Source: Boseongicola sp. SB0665_bin_10 (GTDB lineage Bacteria > Pseudomonadota > Alphaproteobacteria > Rhodobacterales > Rhodobacteraceae). From it: a stretch of 52,496 nucleotides of DNA. Positions 33,403 through 41,778 of this stretch are shown one piece after another. Position numbers and translations under genes: made by a program. The stretch lies in contig VXSG01000035.1 of assembly GCA_009838075.1 (NCBI GenBank), forward strand, positions 1 through 52,496. The letters run 5' to 3'. The notes below the pieces were generated by a model. The model searched no databases. It saw only the letters and a program-made list of their open reading frames with translations, and was not told the DNA's origin. The stretch's first letter is position 1. Each line of letters starts with the position of its first letter.

Positions 33403-34325
33403 TTGCGCAGCACCGGGTCGAGGTGGAACCGCAGCGCATCGCCCATCGCGTTCAGCCCGAGGATCGTGATCACCAGCGCGCCCACGGGGAATGCCATGAC
33501 CCACCAGGCCTCGTTGATGACGCGGCGGCCCTCGGCGATCATGTCGCCCCAGGTCGCCGCGCCCGAGGACACCGAGAGCGAGACGAAGCTGAGGATTGTC
33601 TCGACCGTGACCGCGATGCCGATCTCGAAGAAGAAAAGCGTGACCAGCAATGGCAGCACGTTGGGCAGCACTTCCCGGATCAGGATCGACAGGTCGCTGC
33701 CGCCAGTGATGCGAGCGGCGTCGACATAGTCTCGGCTGCGCTGCTGCAGCACGTCGGCGCGCACGACGCGGGCAAATCGCGTCCAGTCGATCACCGCCAC
33801 CACGATGATCACCGATGTCAGCGTCGTGCCCAGCATCGCAACCAGGATGATCGACAGCAAGACGGGCGGGAACGAAAGCCACACGTCCACGACCCGGCCG
33901 ATGACGTTGTCGATCCAGCCGCCATAGAACCCCGCCAACGCGCCCAAGATCACCCCTGCCAGCGCCGCGAGGCAGGCCACCGACACGCCCACGATCACCG
34001 CCAATCGTGCGCCGTAGATCAGCCGCGAGGCCACGTCACGCCCCAAGCTGTCGGTACCCAGCGGATAGGCCCAGGCATTCTCGATGCCGAATTGTGCCAG
34101 GTCATCGTTCATCCAGGCGGGTGGCATGTTGATCAGGAAGAGATCGTCAAGCGTGGGGTCGTGCGGCGCGATCCAGGGCGCAAAAAGCGCCGCGATCAGC
34201 AGCGATCCGATTGCCACGCAGCCAAAGACCATCCGCAGAAGGGAGATCCTTTCGGTCGAGCGCTCCAACCCGGTTCCGCCGCCTCCACGGGCTTTCTCCA
34301 GGGAAAAGCTCTCAACGCTGCTCAT
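33399..34325 (-). CDS. Peptide-type ABC transporter permease (DppC/OppC-like)
   Basis: The 308-residue permease has the cytosolic N-terminus and first helix typical of DppC (SLLIAALFAPWIAPHDPTLD). YPLGTDSLGRDVASRLIYGA and RSRDYVDAARITGGSDLSIL IREVLPNV follow, the latter being the EAA loop that docks on the ATPases. Six membrane segments are apparent. It starts with an ATGA overlap with the dppB-like stop. The expected role is import of peptides or similar solutes. Confidence 0.94.
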   Translation of the reverse strand: MSSVESFSLEKARGGGGTGLERSTERISLLRMVFGCVAIGSLLIAALFAPWIAPHDPTLDDLFLINMPPAWMNDDLAQFGIENAWAYPLGTDSLGRDVASRLIYGARLAVIVGVSVACLAALAGVILGALAGFYGGWIDNVIGRVVDVWLSFPPVLLSIILVAMLGTTLTSVIIVVAVIDWTRFARVVRADVLQQRSRDYVDAARITGGSDLSILIREVLPNVLPLLVTLFFFEIGIAVTVETILSFVSLSVSSGAATWGDMIAEGRRVINEAWWVMAFPVGALVITILGLNAMGDALRFHLDPVLRK

Positions 34326-35326
34326 CGCTCCGTCCTGAGGCGGGGATCGGCGGCGCGGTAAAGTTCATTGCTGGCCAGGTTGATCAGGATGAAGATCAGC
34401 GCAAAGACCAGCACGATCCCCTGGATCAGCGGCAGGTCGCGATTGATGACCGCAGAGATCGCGGTGGAGCCGATCCCGGGCCAGGAAAACTGCCGTTCGA
34501 TGAGCACGGTGCCGCCGATGAGGAATGTCAGTTGCACCGAGGTGAGCGCGATGGTCGGGATCATGGCGTTGCGCAGGGCTTCGCCCAGGACGATGGCAAG
34601 CCTGCTCTTGCCCTTGGTCTGGGCGAGCATGACATAGTCCTGCGCCATCGCCTCTTCCAGCGCGCCTTTCAGCACCCGCGTGATGCCCGCCGCCAAGGGC
34701 AAGCCGAGGGCCAGCGCGGGCAGGACCGCGTAGCGAACAAGCTCCGCGAAGGCGTCAAGGCGGAATGTGACCAGCGCCTCCAACAGGTAGAAATTCGTGG
34801 CGAAGTCCTGCGCCGTACGCGGGTCGAACCGGCCGGAGACTGGCATCATCGGTGCAAAAAGCGTCACCGCCAGGATGAAGATCAGCGCCCAGAGGAAATC
34901 GGGGATCGCCTGCGCCAGCCCTGCCAGCCCGTCGATGGCAAGCGTCGCGCCGTCCACTTGCAGCCAGACCGCAAGGATGGAGAAGGCGAAGGCCAGCACC
35001 AAGGCGATGAGGCTTGCCAGAAGCACCAGTTCCAGCGTGGCGGGCAGGCGGTCGAGGATGATCTCCGTCACCGGCAAGCGGAACTGCGTCGACATCCCGA
35101 AATCAAGCCACGCGACGTTGCGCAGCCAGATCACGTATTGCGCGGGAATCGACTTGTCGAGCCCGTAGAGCCGCTCAAGATTGGCGCGCACCTCGTCCGT
35201 TGCGCCCGGCGGCAGCATCATCGAGATCGGGTCTCCGGGCACCAGCCGCAAGATCACGAAGATCACCACCGACACCCCCAGGAGCGTCAGGAAGATCGAA
35301 CCAATCGTAACGAGCGGGCGGGCCAT
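34322..35326 (-). CDS. Peptide-type ABC transporter permease (DppB/OppB-like)
   Basis: The protein has about 334 residues. GVSVVIFVILRLVPGDPISM is the DppB N-terminal helix and RLVPGDP signature. DKSIPAQYVIWLRNVAWLDFG follows, and the EAA loop is MAQDYVMLAQTKGKSRLAIVLGEALRNA (shown in parts: AQDYVMLAQTKGKS, GEALRNAMIP). The ATG at 35326 gives MARPLVTIGS; an in-frame TTG at 35344 would add six residues. Neither has a strong ribosome binding site. It lies 93 bases after the binding-protein gene, the gap holding a palindromic repeat. Confidence 0.93.
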   Translation of the reverse strand: MARPLVTIGSIFLTLLGVSVVIFVILRLVPGDPISMMLPPGATDEVRANLERLYGLDKSIPAQYVIWLRNVAWLDFGMSTQFRLPVTEIILDRLPATLELVLLASLIALVLAFAFSILAVWLQVDGATLAIDGLAGLAQAIPDFLWALIFILAVTLFAPMMPVSGRFDPRTAQDFATNFYLLEALVTFRLDAFAELVRYAVLPALALGLPLAAGITRVLKGALEEAMAQDYVMLAQTKGKSRLAIVLGEALRNAMIPTIALTSVQLTFLIGGTVLIERQFSWPGIGSTAISAVINRDLPLIQGIVLVFALIFILINLASNELYRAADPRLRTER

Positions 35327-35346
35327 TTCAGAATGCAGGGTCAACC

Positions 35347-35409
35347 GTCCCGGACTTGATCCTGGACCTCAACCTTTGATCTGGCGAGGTCCCGGGTCGG
35401 GCCCGGGAC
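35347..35409. repeat. Palindromic intergenic repeat pair (REP-like)
   Basis: Two GC-rich palindromic units lie in the gap between the binding-protein and permease genes. One is imperfect (GTCCCGGACTTGATCCTGGAC, 35347-35367). One is perfect: GTCCCGGG at 35389-35396 and CCCGGGAC at 35402-35409 around a 5-base loop. The motif resembles dispersed palindromic elements common between alphaproteobacterial genes. Placed after the binding-protein gene it could stabilise the upstream mRNA or cause partial termination, raising the binding protein over the membrane parts. Confidence 0.55.
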
Positions 35410-35419
35410 GAAGTCGAGC

Positions 35420-36928
35420 CTAGTTGCTGCTGACGTTCTGAGGCAGCAGGAAGTTCGCCACATGCGGCGTGACGGACAGCCCGTCACGATAGATTATCGG
35501 CTGCACGAACTGCAAGAGCGGGATCACCATCGCGTTCTCGGCGATATAGGCATCCACCTTTTGATAGCCCGCGATCCGGGCTTCCTCGTCTTGCTCGCCC
35601 CAGAGCGGCCCGATCATCGCGTCCACGTCCTCGGTGTCCCAGGTCGAATGCGGCGAGGGGCCGAACATCGAGAACCCGGTCGAGGTCGACGGGTCACCGA
35701 TGGAGTTGCCCCAGTTGTAGAAGGCCGCCGGCGCCAGGGCGTCGCGGGCCCGCAGGTCGAAATGCTTGGCGATTTCGTAGACCTCGATTTCGGCCTCGAT
35801 GCCTACACGTTTCCACATTCCGGTGACCGCCTGGATCATCTCGTAATCCTTGGGCTTGAAGCCGCGGGTGGTCTGGATCTTGAACTTCACCGGATTGTCG
35901 GGGGAATAGCCGGACGCCGCCAGGAGTTCCCTGGACTTTTCGGGGTCGTAAGCCACGGTCGTTTCCGCCGTGAAGGCCGCGTATTCCGGTGCCTGCAACG
36001 TGTCGATGGGCACGCCGTAGCCGCGCAGGAGCCGGTCCACGATCAGGTCCTTGTTGATCGCATGGGCGGCGGCCTTGCGGACATTTGCGTCCTCCATCAC
36101 GCCCACATCGTTGATGAAGATCATGCCGATGTCGGAGACAGGCGTGGTTACCCCGTTTAGCCCGTCCTTGGCAGCGAGGCGGTCGTACTCCTCGTACGGG
36201 ATTTCCAGCGTGATGTCAGACGCGCCGGTCTCGACCTCGGCCACACGGGCGGAGGCATCGGGGAGGAACTTGAAGATCACCGTCTCGAACTCGGGCGCGT
36301 CGCCCCAGTATCCATCATAGCGCTTAAGCCGAACGAAAGAGTTCGCCACGTACTCGTCGACCATGTAGGGGCCAGAGCCGATGGGGGCCCTTTCAAAGCC
36401 CTCCGCGCCGACCTCGGTGTAGTATTCCTTGGGCAGCACATAGGCGGTCAGGAACGCCATCCACTTGAAGACCGTGGGGTCAAAACGCAGCACGTCCGCC
36501 TCGATCCGGTTGCCGTCCACGGTGAAGTTCCCAAGCGTCGACCACAGGAACTGGATCGGGTTGCCGGTCTCTTCCTTGCCGGCGCGTTCCAGCGACCATA
36601 CAACGTCCGCTGGCGTCACCGGCGCGCCGTCATGCCAGGTCGCACCCTCGCGCACCACCATGAAGACCTTCGTGCGGTCCTCGTTCCAGCCCCATTCGGT
36701 CAAGAGCCCGGGACGGAAGGACAGGTCGGGGTCCTGGTCGATATACTGGTCATAGACCGACTTGTAGATCGACTGGATCGTGGGGTTCACCGCCGAGACG
36801 CCCACGGTGGCGTCCCAAGACGGCAGCGACACGTTATAGGCTATCGTCAGCGCAGAGTCGTCAGCAGAGGCGGCATTCGCCGCCAGCGCCGTGCCGGCCA
36901 AGAGGCCCAACAGCTTCTTCATGTTCAT
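35420..36928 (-). CDS. Family 5 extracellular solute-binding protein (peptide-type ABC transporter)
   Basis: This 502-residue periplasmic protein has a Sec signal peptide (MKKLLGLLAGTALAANAASA). SBP family 5 blocks are TKVFMVVREGATWHDGAPVT (the W-x-D-G-x-P motif), ADVVWSLERA, GSGPYMVDEY and VRKAAAHAINKDLIVDRLL. The family binds peptides, nickel, sugars or opines, so the ligand cannot be deduced. The second in-frame ATG (36922) is better spaced from AGGGAG than the first (36928). It follows the dienelactone hydrolase-like gene after 21 bases, and a palindromic repeat follows it. Confidence 0.94.
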   Translation of the reverse strand: MNMKKLLGLLAGTALAANAASADDSALTIAYNVSLPSWDATVGVSAVNPTIQSIYKSVYDQYIDQDPDLSFRPGLLTEWGWNEDRTKVFMVVREGATWHDGAPVTPADVVWSLERAGKEETGNPIQFLWSTLGNFTVDGNRIEADVLRFDPTVFKWMAFLTAYVLPKEYYTEVGAEGFERAPIGSGPYMVDEYVANSFVRLKRYDGYWGDAPEFETVIFKFLPDASARVAEVETGASDITLEIPYEEYDRLAAKDGLNGVTTPVSDIGMIFINDVGVMEDANVRKAAAHAINKDLIVDRLLRGYGVPIDTLQAPEYAAFTAETTVAYDPEKSRELLAASGYSPDNPVKFKIQTTRGFKPKDYEMIQAVTGMWKRVGIEAEIEVYEIAKHFDLRARDALAPAAFYNWGNSIGDPSTSTGFSMFGPSPHSTWDTEDVDAMIGPLWGEQDEEARIAGYQKVDAYIAENAMVIPLLQFVQPIIYRDGLSVTPHVANFLLPQNVSSN

Positions 36929-36949
36929 CTCCCTGATGTTCCTTGTTGT

Positions 36950-38191
36950 CTAGATCGGCTTGCCTTCGCTTGAGGCCCAATTGGCCATCAGTTCGTTCGA
37001 AGGCAGGGTCTCGTCCACCAGCTTCTTCGCGGTCTCCTGGCCCGCCACGGGCAGGCCCGCTGGATCAAGCACGCCGATCTGCACCAGCACCGAAGCCTGA
37101 TCCCAGTAGATATGCTCATGATAGAGCTTGTCGCCACGAAAGTTCACGATCGCGACAAGCGGGATCTCGACATATTTGCCGGTCGGCGCGACGCCCGGCA
37201 GCATCCAGTCGATCTCTCGGTCATGGGTAAAGCAAAAGAGCATCTCGTCGACCAATCGGTCGGTGCCGATCGTGCGCGAAATCGGGATCAGCTTGGTGTC
37301 GTCTGGGTTGGCGTCGACAAAATGGTGCTTGTAGAAGCGCGAGAGGTGCTTGTTGCCCACTCCGCCAGTCATGGTCGGGATGTGGTTGACGTAAGGCTCG
37401 GCCACCATTGTCTTCATGGTCTCGTGAACGTCGCGGGTGGCGAACTCGTGATAGCAGTGCATGTCCCACAGGTGGCTGAGGTCATGGATCGGCCCCAGCA
37501 CCTTGCGCAGCAGCGTCAGCGAGCGCGAATAGGCCATCATGGTCGAGGGCTTGTCGAAGCTGTCGCGGCCATGGGTGGCAAAGGCGTGGTCGACGCCCGC
37601 GTAGTCGTAGAACTCGAAGTCGGGGCGATCGGCAAAGGCTGCCTTGATCCTTGCGACGGCCTCGGGCGGGGCGAACTTGTCGAGTTCGGCGGTATGGAAG
37701 ACCATCGGGCAGGCGATGTTCTTGCCCTCGTCGAGGCTCTCCTCGATGGCGACGCCGTAGTAGGACACCGCGCAGTCCACGTCCGTCCGCGCCGCCGTCA
37801 GATAGGCGAGCTTGCCGCCCAGGCAGTAGCCCAGTGCGCCGACCTTGCCCGCGACCTCGTCCATTCCGCGCATATGGGCTATCGTGTCGCCGACATCCCT
37901 GATGCCCTGGTCCACGTCAAATCGCTGGTAGAAGCCGAAGGCCTTTCCGAAATCCTCCTCGGAGTAACCTAGGTTCACGTCCGGCTCCATCCGCCAGAAG
38001 AGGTCCGGCACCAGCACGACGTAACCCTCTTCGGCGAAGCGATCCGCCATCGACCGCATGTAGTCGTTGATTCCGAAGATCTCTTGCAGAAGCACGAGGC
38101 CGGGCCCCGAGCCCTTTTCCGGCTTTGTCATGTATGCCTTGAACGCGCCGCCATCCGCGGCAGTCACTTCAATGAACGAACCTTCGGCCAT
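36950..38191 (-). CDS. Dienelactone hydrolase fused to a SnoaL-like domain
   Basis: The 413-residue protein has two parts. Residues 1 to about 225 are a dienelactone hydrolase: LVLLQEIFGINDYMRSMADR, LGYCLGGKLAY with nucleophile Cys123, FHTAELDKFAP with Asp170 and YAGVDHAFATHG with His201. This is almost the same numbering as the Cys-Asp-His triad of Pseudomonas dienelactone hydrolase. Residues from about 235 onward are a SnoaL/NTF2-like barrel (WDMHCYHEFATRDVHETMKT, HHFVDANPDDTKLIPISRTI). The ATG at 38191 has a GGGAGGGG ribosome binding site. It leads the ABC operon, so the transported compound may be an ester or lactone that is hydrolysed; this is inference. Confidence 0.92.
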   Translation of the reverse strand: MAEGSFIEVTAADGGAFKAYMTKPEKGSGPGLVLLQEIFGINDYMRSMADRFAEEGYVVLVPDLFWRMEPDVNLGYSEEDFGKAFGFYQRFDVDQGIRDVGDTIAHMRGMDEVAGKVGALGYCLGGKLAYLTAARTDVDCAVSYYGVAIEESLDEGKNIACPMVFHTAELDKFAPPEAVARIKAAFADRPDFEFYDYAGVDHAFATHGRDSFDKPSTMMAYSRSLTLLRKVLGPIHDLSHLWDMHCYHEFATRDVHETMKTMVAEPYVNHIPTMTGGVGNKHLSRFYKHHFVDANPDDTKLIPISRTIGTDRLVDEMLFCFTHDREIDWMLPGVAPTGKYVEIPLVAIVNFRGDKLYHEHIYWDQASVLVQIGVLDPAGLPVAGQETAKKLVDETLPSNELMANWASSEGKPI

Positions 38192-38968
38192 GCAAGCCCC
38201 TCCCATCGCAACAAAGGCCTTGGCCTCCGAATTTCCTGCATAGCAGATAGCATGAAATCACGGAAGACGTCTCCATGTTGTCGCCGCGGATGAACTTTTC
38301 CTTGCGGACCGGCAATTCATCCGGCACCGGATTCCGCTGTCTCGGCGACGATTCCGCGGCTGCGCCCAGGCCCCGCCCGCCCTGTGACCGATCGCGGACT
38401 TGCCGATCTGCCTGCCTGGCGCCGATCCTGCTCGATGACGATGGACGGGTCGGCGCCTGGGCGCAGCGGGACCCGCCAGTGGAGCCGGAAAGAGCGAAAG
38501 CCAAGGCAGGCACCAGGCGCGCCACCGGCGGGCTGCCGGTCCGCAGCTTCACGCCGCCGCTCGCCGGCCTGGCCTCGCTGACGTTGAACCACGCCTCCCG
38601 TCCCGGACGTCCCGGCAACCGGTTCCTGTCGGCCCCGGAGCCGGCCGAACTGCAGGCAGGGGCGTTCGAGCTGCGGGGCCAGGACCAGAAGCGCGATGCT
38701 TGCGCAAGCGTGACAACCGGGTTCCCGCCGAAACGCCAGTCATGCTTGGCCGAAACCGCCTTCCAGGAAGGTGGAATTCTGGCCAGACACCTTGAGACAC
38801 CTGTTTCGGACATTCGTTGCGATGCGGCGTTTTGGCAATTCAGACTGCCCCCTTGCGGAGGTGACATCGGCCTTGCGGGACGTTCGCACGGATCCCCCAA
38901 CCCGGGACGTGCATGCACGAACGTGACGTGAGAACCTCCCCGGTCGCCGATTGCCATGCAGCGGCAGC
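38192..38968. other. Gap with possible degraded transposase C-terminus
   Basis: About 780 bases hold no intact gene. On the plus strand around 38480-38720 the translation RATGGLPVRSFTPPLAGLAS followed by LTLN resembles the GLPVHSFRTLLADLATLTRN segment near the end of some transposases. The alignment is short and uncertain. The promoter of the hydrolase-ABC operon must lie near 38192-38300, where the sequence is more AT-rich. Confidence 0.3.
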
Positions 38969-39442
38969 TCAGCCGCGAGGCCGCGCGCCCCTTGCTGGCA
39001 TGCGCCCATCGGCCACCTCCAAGATACGCTGCATCATTCGCGGATGCGCGTCGTCAGGCGTATGCGACCCTGTATCCCTCCACAGGTCGGCGGCCTCGTC
39101 GTCGCCCCACGCCCGCAAGCGTCTCGCGGCGGCGTCCCAGCAGCGGTCATCCTGGAGCGACATCTCCCCTGGCGGGTGCCCCGCGCCAAAGTCCTTCCAG
39201 CAGCGGACCACCTCGTGGTGCAGCCGCCTCTCCGCCGCAAGCCTGGCATCCCGGCGCGCCTTGCGCTCCGCCCGTCGGACGCGCAGTTCCTCCCTTTCAC
39301 TGTCCGTCAGGAACCTGTATGCGCGACTGTTGATCAGCGCGTAAGCCACGACATCCGAGCCGTTTGCCCGTCGCTGCTCCACGCGCTCACGGAAGCGGGC
39401 GTCCTTGCGCGCCTTGCGCTGTTCCTTGTCCAACTTCGCCAT
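38969..39442 (-). CDS. Highly charged hypothetical protein
   Basis: The 157-residue protein starts at an ATG at 39442 with a clear AGGAGG ribosome binding site. It begins MAKLDKEQRKARKDARFRER and continues with alternating Lys/Arg/Glu (EREELRVRRAERKARRDARL), giving a long basic helix, probably a coiled coil or nucleic-acid-binding surface. The C-terminal half is more mixed (VVRCWKDFGAGHPPGEMSLQ, CWDAAARRLRAWGDDEAADL). I recognise no family. It is isolated between the ABC operon and the nucleoside transporter. The good ribosome binding site and non-random charge pattern support a real gene. Confidence 0.65.
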   Translation of the reverse strand: MAKLDKEQRKARKDARFRERVEQRRANGSDVVAYALINSRAYRFLTDSEREELRVRRAERKARRDARLAAERRLHHEVVRCWKDFGAGHPPGEMSLQDDRCWDAAARRLRAWGDDEAADLWRDTGSHTPDDAHPRMMQRILEVADGRMPARGARPRG

Positions 39443-39623
39443 CGCTTTTCCTCCTGTCCGCGCTGATGCAGATTGGTCGCTCCCTGTGGCCCGGGGTCTC
39501 GCCTGACAACTGCTCTTGCCGCCAGGGGATTGGGTGCCGGAAGACTTCGCCAGCCGCAGCTTCAATCTTCATTGGGGTGCAGATCGCCGCCAAAATCGGT
39601 GAAGGCGCATTCGTTGGCGACGG

Positions 39624-40592
39624 TCAGCTCTCCTTGACGTAGGGTTCGCCGCCAGCACGCGGGGGAATGGCCTTTCCGACAAAGCCGGCCAGAATGACCA
39701 CGGTCAGGATGTAGGGAAGCGCATCCAGAAGCTGGCCGGGGACGTCCAGGCTCGTCACCGCCTTCACGACATCCGGCCGGAAGGAAAGCGCCTGGAAGAA
39801 GCCGAAGAGAAGGCACGAAAACAGGGCGTACCAAGGTCGCCATTTCGCGAAGATGAGTGCTGCAAGTGCAATGAACCCTCGCCCGGAGGACATTTCCTTG
39901 ACGAAACCCGCCTGCAGCCCGGTGGCGAGATACACCCCGGCCAGCCCGCAAAGCAGCCCGCAAATCGCGATCGCCGTGTAACGGATCCTGATCACGTTGA
40001 CCCCGGCCGTGTCGACGGCTTCCGGGTTCTCGCCTGCCGCGCGCAGGCGCAGGCCAAAGCGTGTCCGGAATATCACCCACCATGTCAGCGGCACGGTCAG
40101 AAAGCCGACATAGACAAGGAGCGAATGCCCCGAAAAAAGCTCGGCATAGCTCTGGCCGATATAGGGCAGGCCGGACAGCAGGTCGGCAAAGGGCAGCTTG
40201 ATCTCGTTGAAGCGCGCGCCGCCGCTGAGCGACGGCGTGCGGCCGCCCTGGCCGAACCAGTCCTGGGCGATCAGTACGGTCAGGCCGGACGCGAGAAAGT
40301 TGATCGCGACGCCGGAGATCAGCTGGTTTCCCCGGAAGGTGATCGACGCGAGGCCGTGCACGCCCGCCAGCGCCACCGATGCCATGACCCCGGCGAGCAG
40401 GCCGATCCAGACTGACCCGGAAATCGCGGCCACCGCCGCCGAGAAGAAGGCCGATGCCAGCATCTTGCCCTCGAGACCGATGTCAAAGATCCCGGCACGC
40501 TCGCAGACCAGGCCGGCGAGGCAGGCGAACAGGAGCGGCGTTGCAAGCCTCACGCTGGTGTCCAGGACCTGAAGAAGCGTCAGGAAGTCCAT
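39624..40592 (-). CDS. BMP-type ABC transporter permease (nucleoside/simple-sugar family), second subunit
   Basis: The 322-residue BPD_transp_2 permease begins MDFLTLLQVLDTSVRLATPL LFACLAGLVCERAGI. FDIGLEGKMLASAFFSAAVA is the hallmark of the YufQ/NupC-type permease that partners BMP/PnrA binding proteins. GLRLRAAGENPEAVDTAGVN is the cytoplasmic coupling segment. It starts three bases after the stop of the other permease, so coupling is likely. The system should import purine nucleosides or similar compounds. It is the last gene of the operon. Confidence 0.93.
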   Translation of the reverse strand: MDFLTLLQVLDTSVRLATPLLFACLAGLVCERAGIFDIGLEGKMLASAFFSAAVAAISGSVWIGLLAGVMASVALAGVHGLASITFRGNQLISGVAINFLASGLTVLIAQDWFGQGGRTPSLSGGARFNEIKLPFADLLSGLPYIGQSYAELFSGHSLLVYVGFLTVPLTWWVIFRTRFGLRLRAAGENPEAVDTAGVNVIRIRYTAIAICGLLCGLAGVYLATGLQAGFVKEMSSGRGFIALAALIFAKWRPWYALFSCLLFGFFQALSFRPDVVKAVTSLDVPGQLLDALPYILTVVILAGFVGKAIPPRAGGEPYVKES

Positions 40593-40595
40593 CGC

Positions 40596-41696
40596 TCAGG
40601 CCCCCTGCCTTCCGGGCCGCCGGATCATGAGGAAGATCCGTTCAAGCGGCATGCGCACCATGTTGTCCAGCGCGCCGGTGAAGAGAATCACGAGGCCCTG
40701 GATCAGGATGATGAGCTCCCGGGGTATGTTGGCCCAGAGCGCGAGCTCGCCGCCGCCCTGGTAGAGGAATCCGAAGAGCAGCGCGGCCAGGATCACGCCG
40801 ACGGGATGCGAACGCCCCATCAGCGCGACCGCAAGCCCGATGAATCCGGCCCCTTCGACCGAGTTGAGCACAAGGCGCTCCGCCGCCATGACGCTGTTGA
40901 TCGCCATGCAGCCGGCCAGCGCGCCAGAGACGATCATCGCGATGATGATCATGCGCACGGGCGAAATGCCGGCGTAGTCGGCGGCGGTTTCGCTGTGCCC
41001 GTAGGCGCGGATCTCGTAGCCGAGCCGTGTTCGCCAGACCAGCAGCCAGAACAGCAGGCAGGCGAGGAGCGCGATGAAAAAGCTGATGTTGGCGGGCGCG
41101 GACGACGAGAACGGTATCCCGACGAGGCCGAAGATGTCCGAAAAAAGCGGCAGTTCGGCGCCAGGGCCGAAGCGGCGGGACGCCGGATCCATCGACCCTT
41201 CCGGCTTCAGGATCTCGACCAGCAGGTAGACCATGAGGGCGGCTGCAATGTAGTTGAACATGATCGTCGTGATGACGATGTGACTGCCACGCCTGGCCTG
41301 CAGCCATGCGGGGATGAAGGCCCATGCGGCCCCGAACAAGGCGCCGCCAATCAACGCCGCCGGAAGTGCCAGGGTCCAGTGCGGCCAGGGCACCGCCAGG
41401 CAGACCAGCGCCACGCCCAGGCCCCCGAGGGTGGCCTGGCCTTCGCCGCCTATGTTGAAGAGCCTCGCGTGAAACGCGATCGCCGCGCAGAGTCCCGTGA
41501 AGATGAAGTTCGTCGTGTAGAACAGCGTGTAGCCCCAACCGTAGCTCGAGCCGAGCGCTCCGGTGACCATGAGGCGCAGCGCCTCGAACGGGTTCAGTCC
41601 GAGATAGAGGATCACCAGCCCGGAAATCACGAACGAGATCAGGATCGACAGCAGCGGGATCAGGATCGCGTCGGCCCATTTCGGCAGGACGCTCAT
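40596..41696 (-). CDS. BMP-type ABC transporter permease, first subunit
   Basis: The 366-residue BPD_transp_2 permease starts MSVLPKWADAILIPLLSILI at the ATG at 41696. GLCAAIAFHARLFNIGGEGQ ATLGGLG is the conserved permease signature. GYEIRAYGHSETAADYAGIS is the cytoplasmic loop contacting the ATPase. It has about ten hydrophobic segments. It is homologous to the following permease, and the pair forms the heterodimeric channel. An 82-base gap separates it from the ATPase gene upstream. Confidence 0.93.
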   Translation of the reverse strand: MSVLPKWADAILIPLLSILISFVISGLVILYLGLNPFEALRLMVTGALGSSYGWGYTLFYTTNFIFTGLCAAIAFHARLFNIGGEGQATLGGLGVALVCLAVPWPHWTLALPAALIGGALFGAAWAFIPAWLQARRGSHIVITTIMFNYIAAALMVYLLVEILKPEGSMDPASRRFGPGAELPLFSDIFGLVGIPFSSSAPANISFFIALLACLLFWLLVWRTRLGYEIRAYGHSETAADYAGISPVRMIIIAMIVSGALAGCMAINSVMAAERLVLNSVEGAGFIGLAVALMGRSHPVGVILAALLFGFLYQGGGELALWANIPRELIILIQGLVILFTGALDNMVRMPLERIFLMIRRPGRQGA

Positions 41697-41778
41697 TGGC
41701 CAGGCCTCCTTGCCGCAGGCGGCCGCGGCGTGCCGCCGGTCCGGACCGGCGCGCATGTGAAGCTGGTGCCTGCACGCT

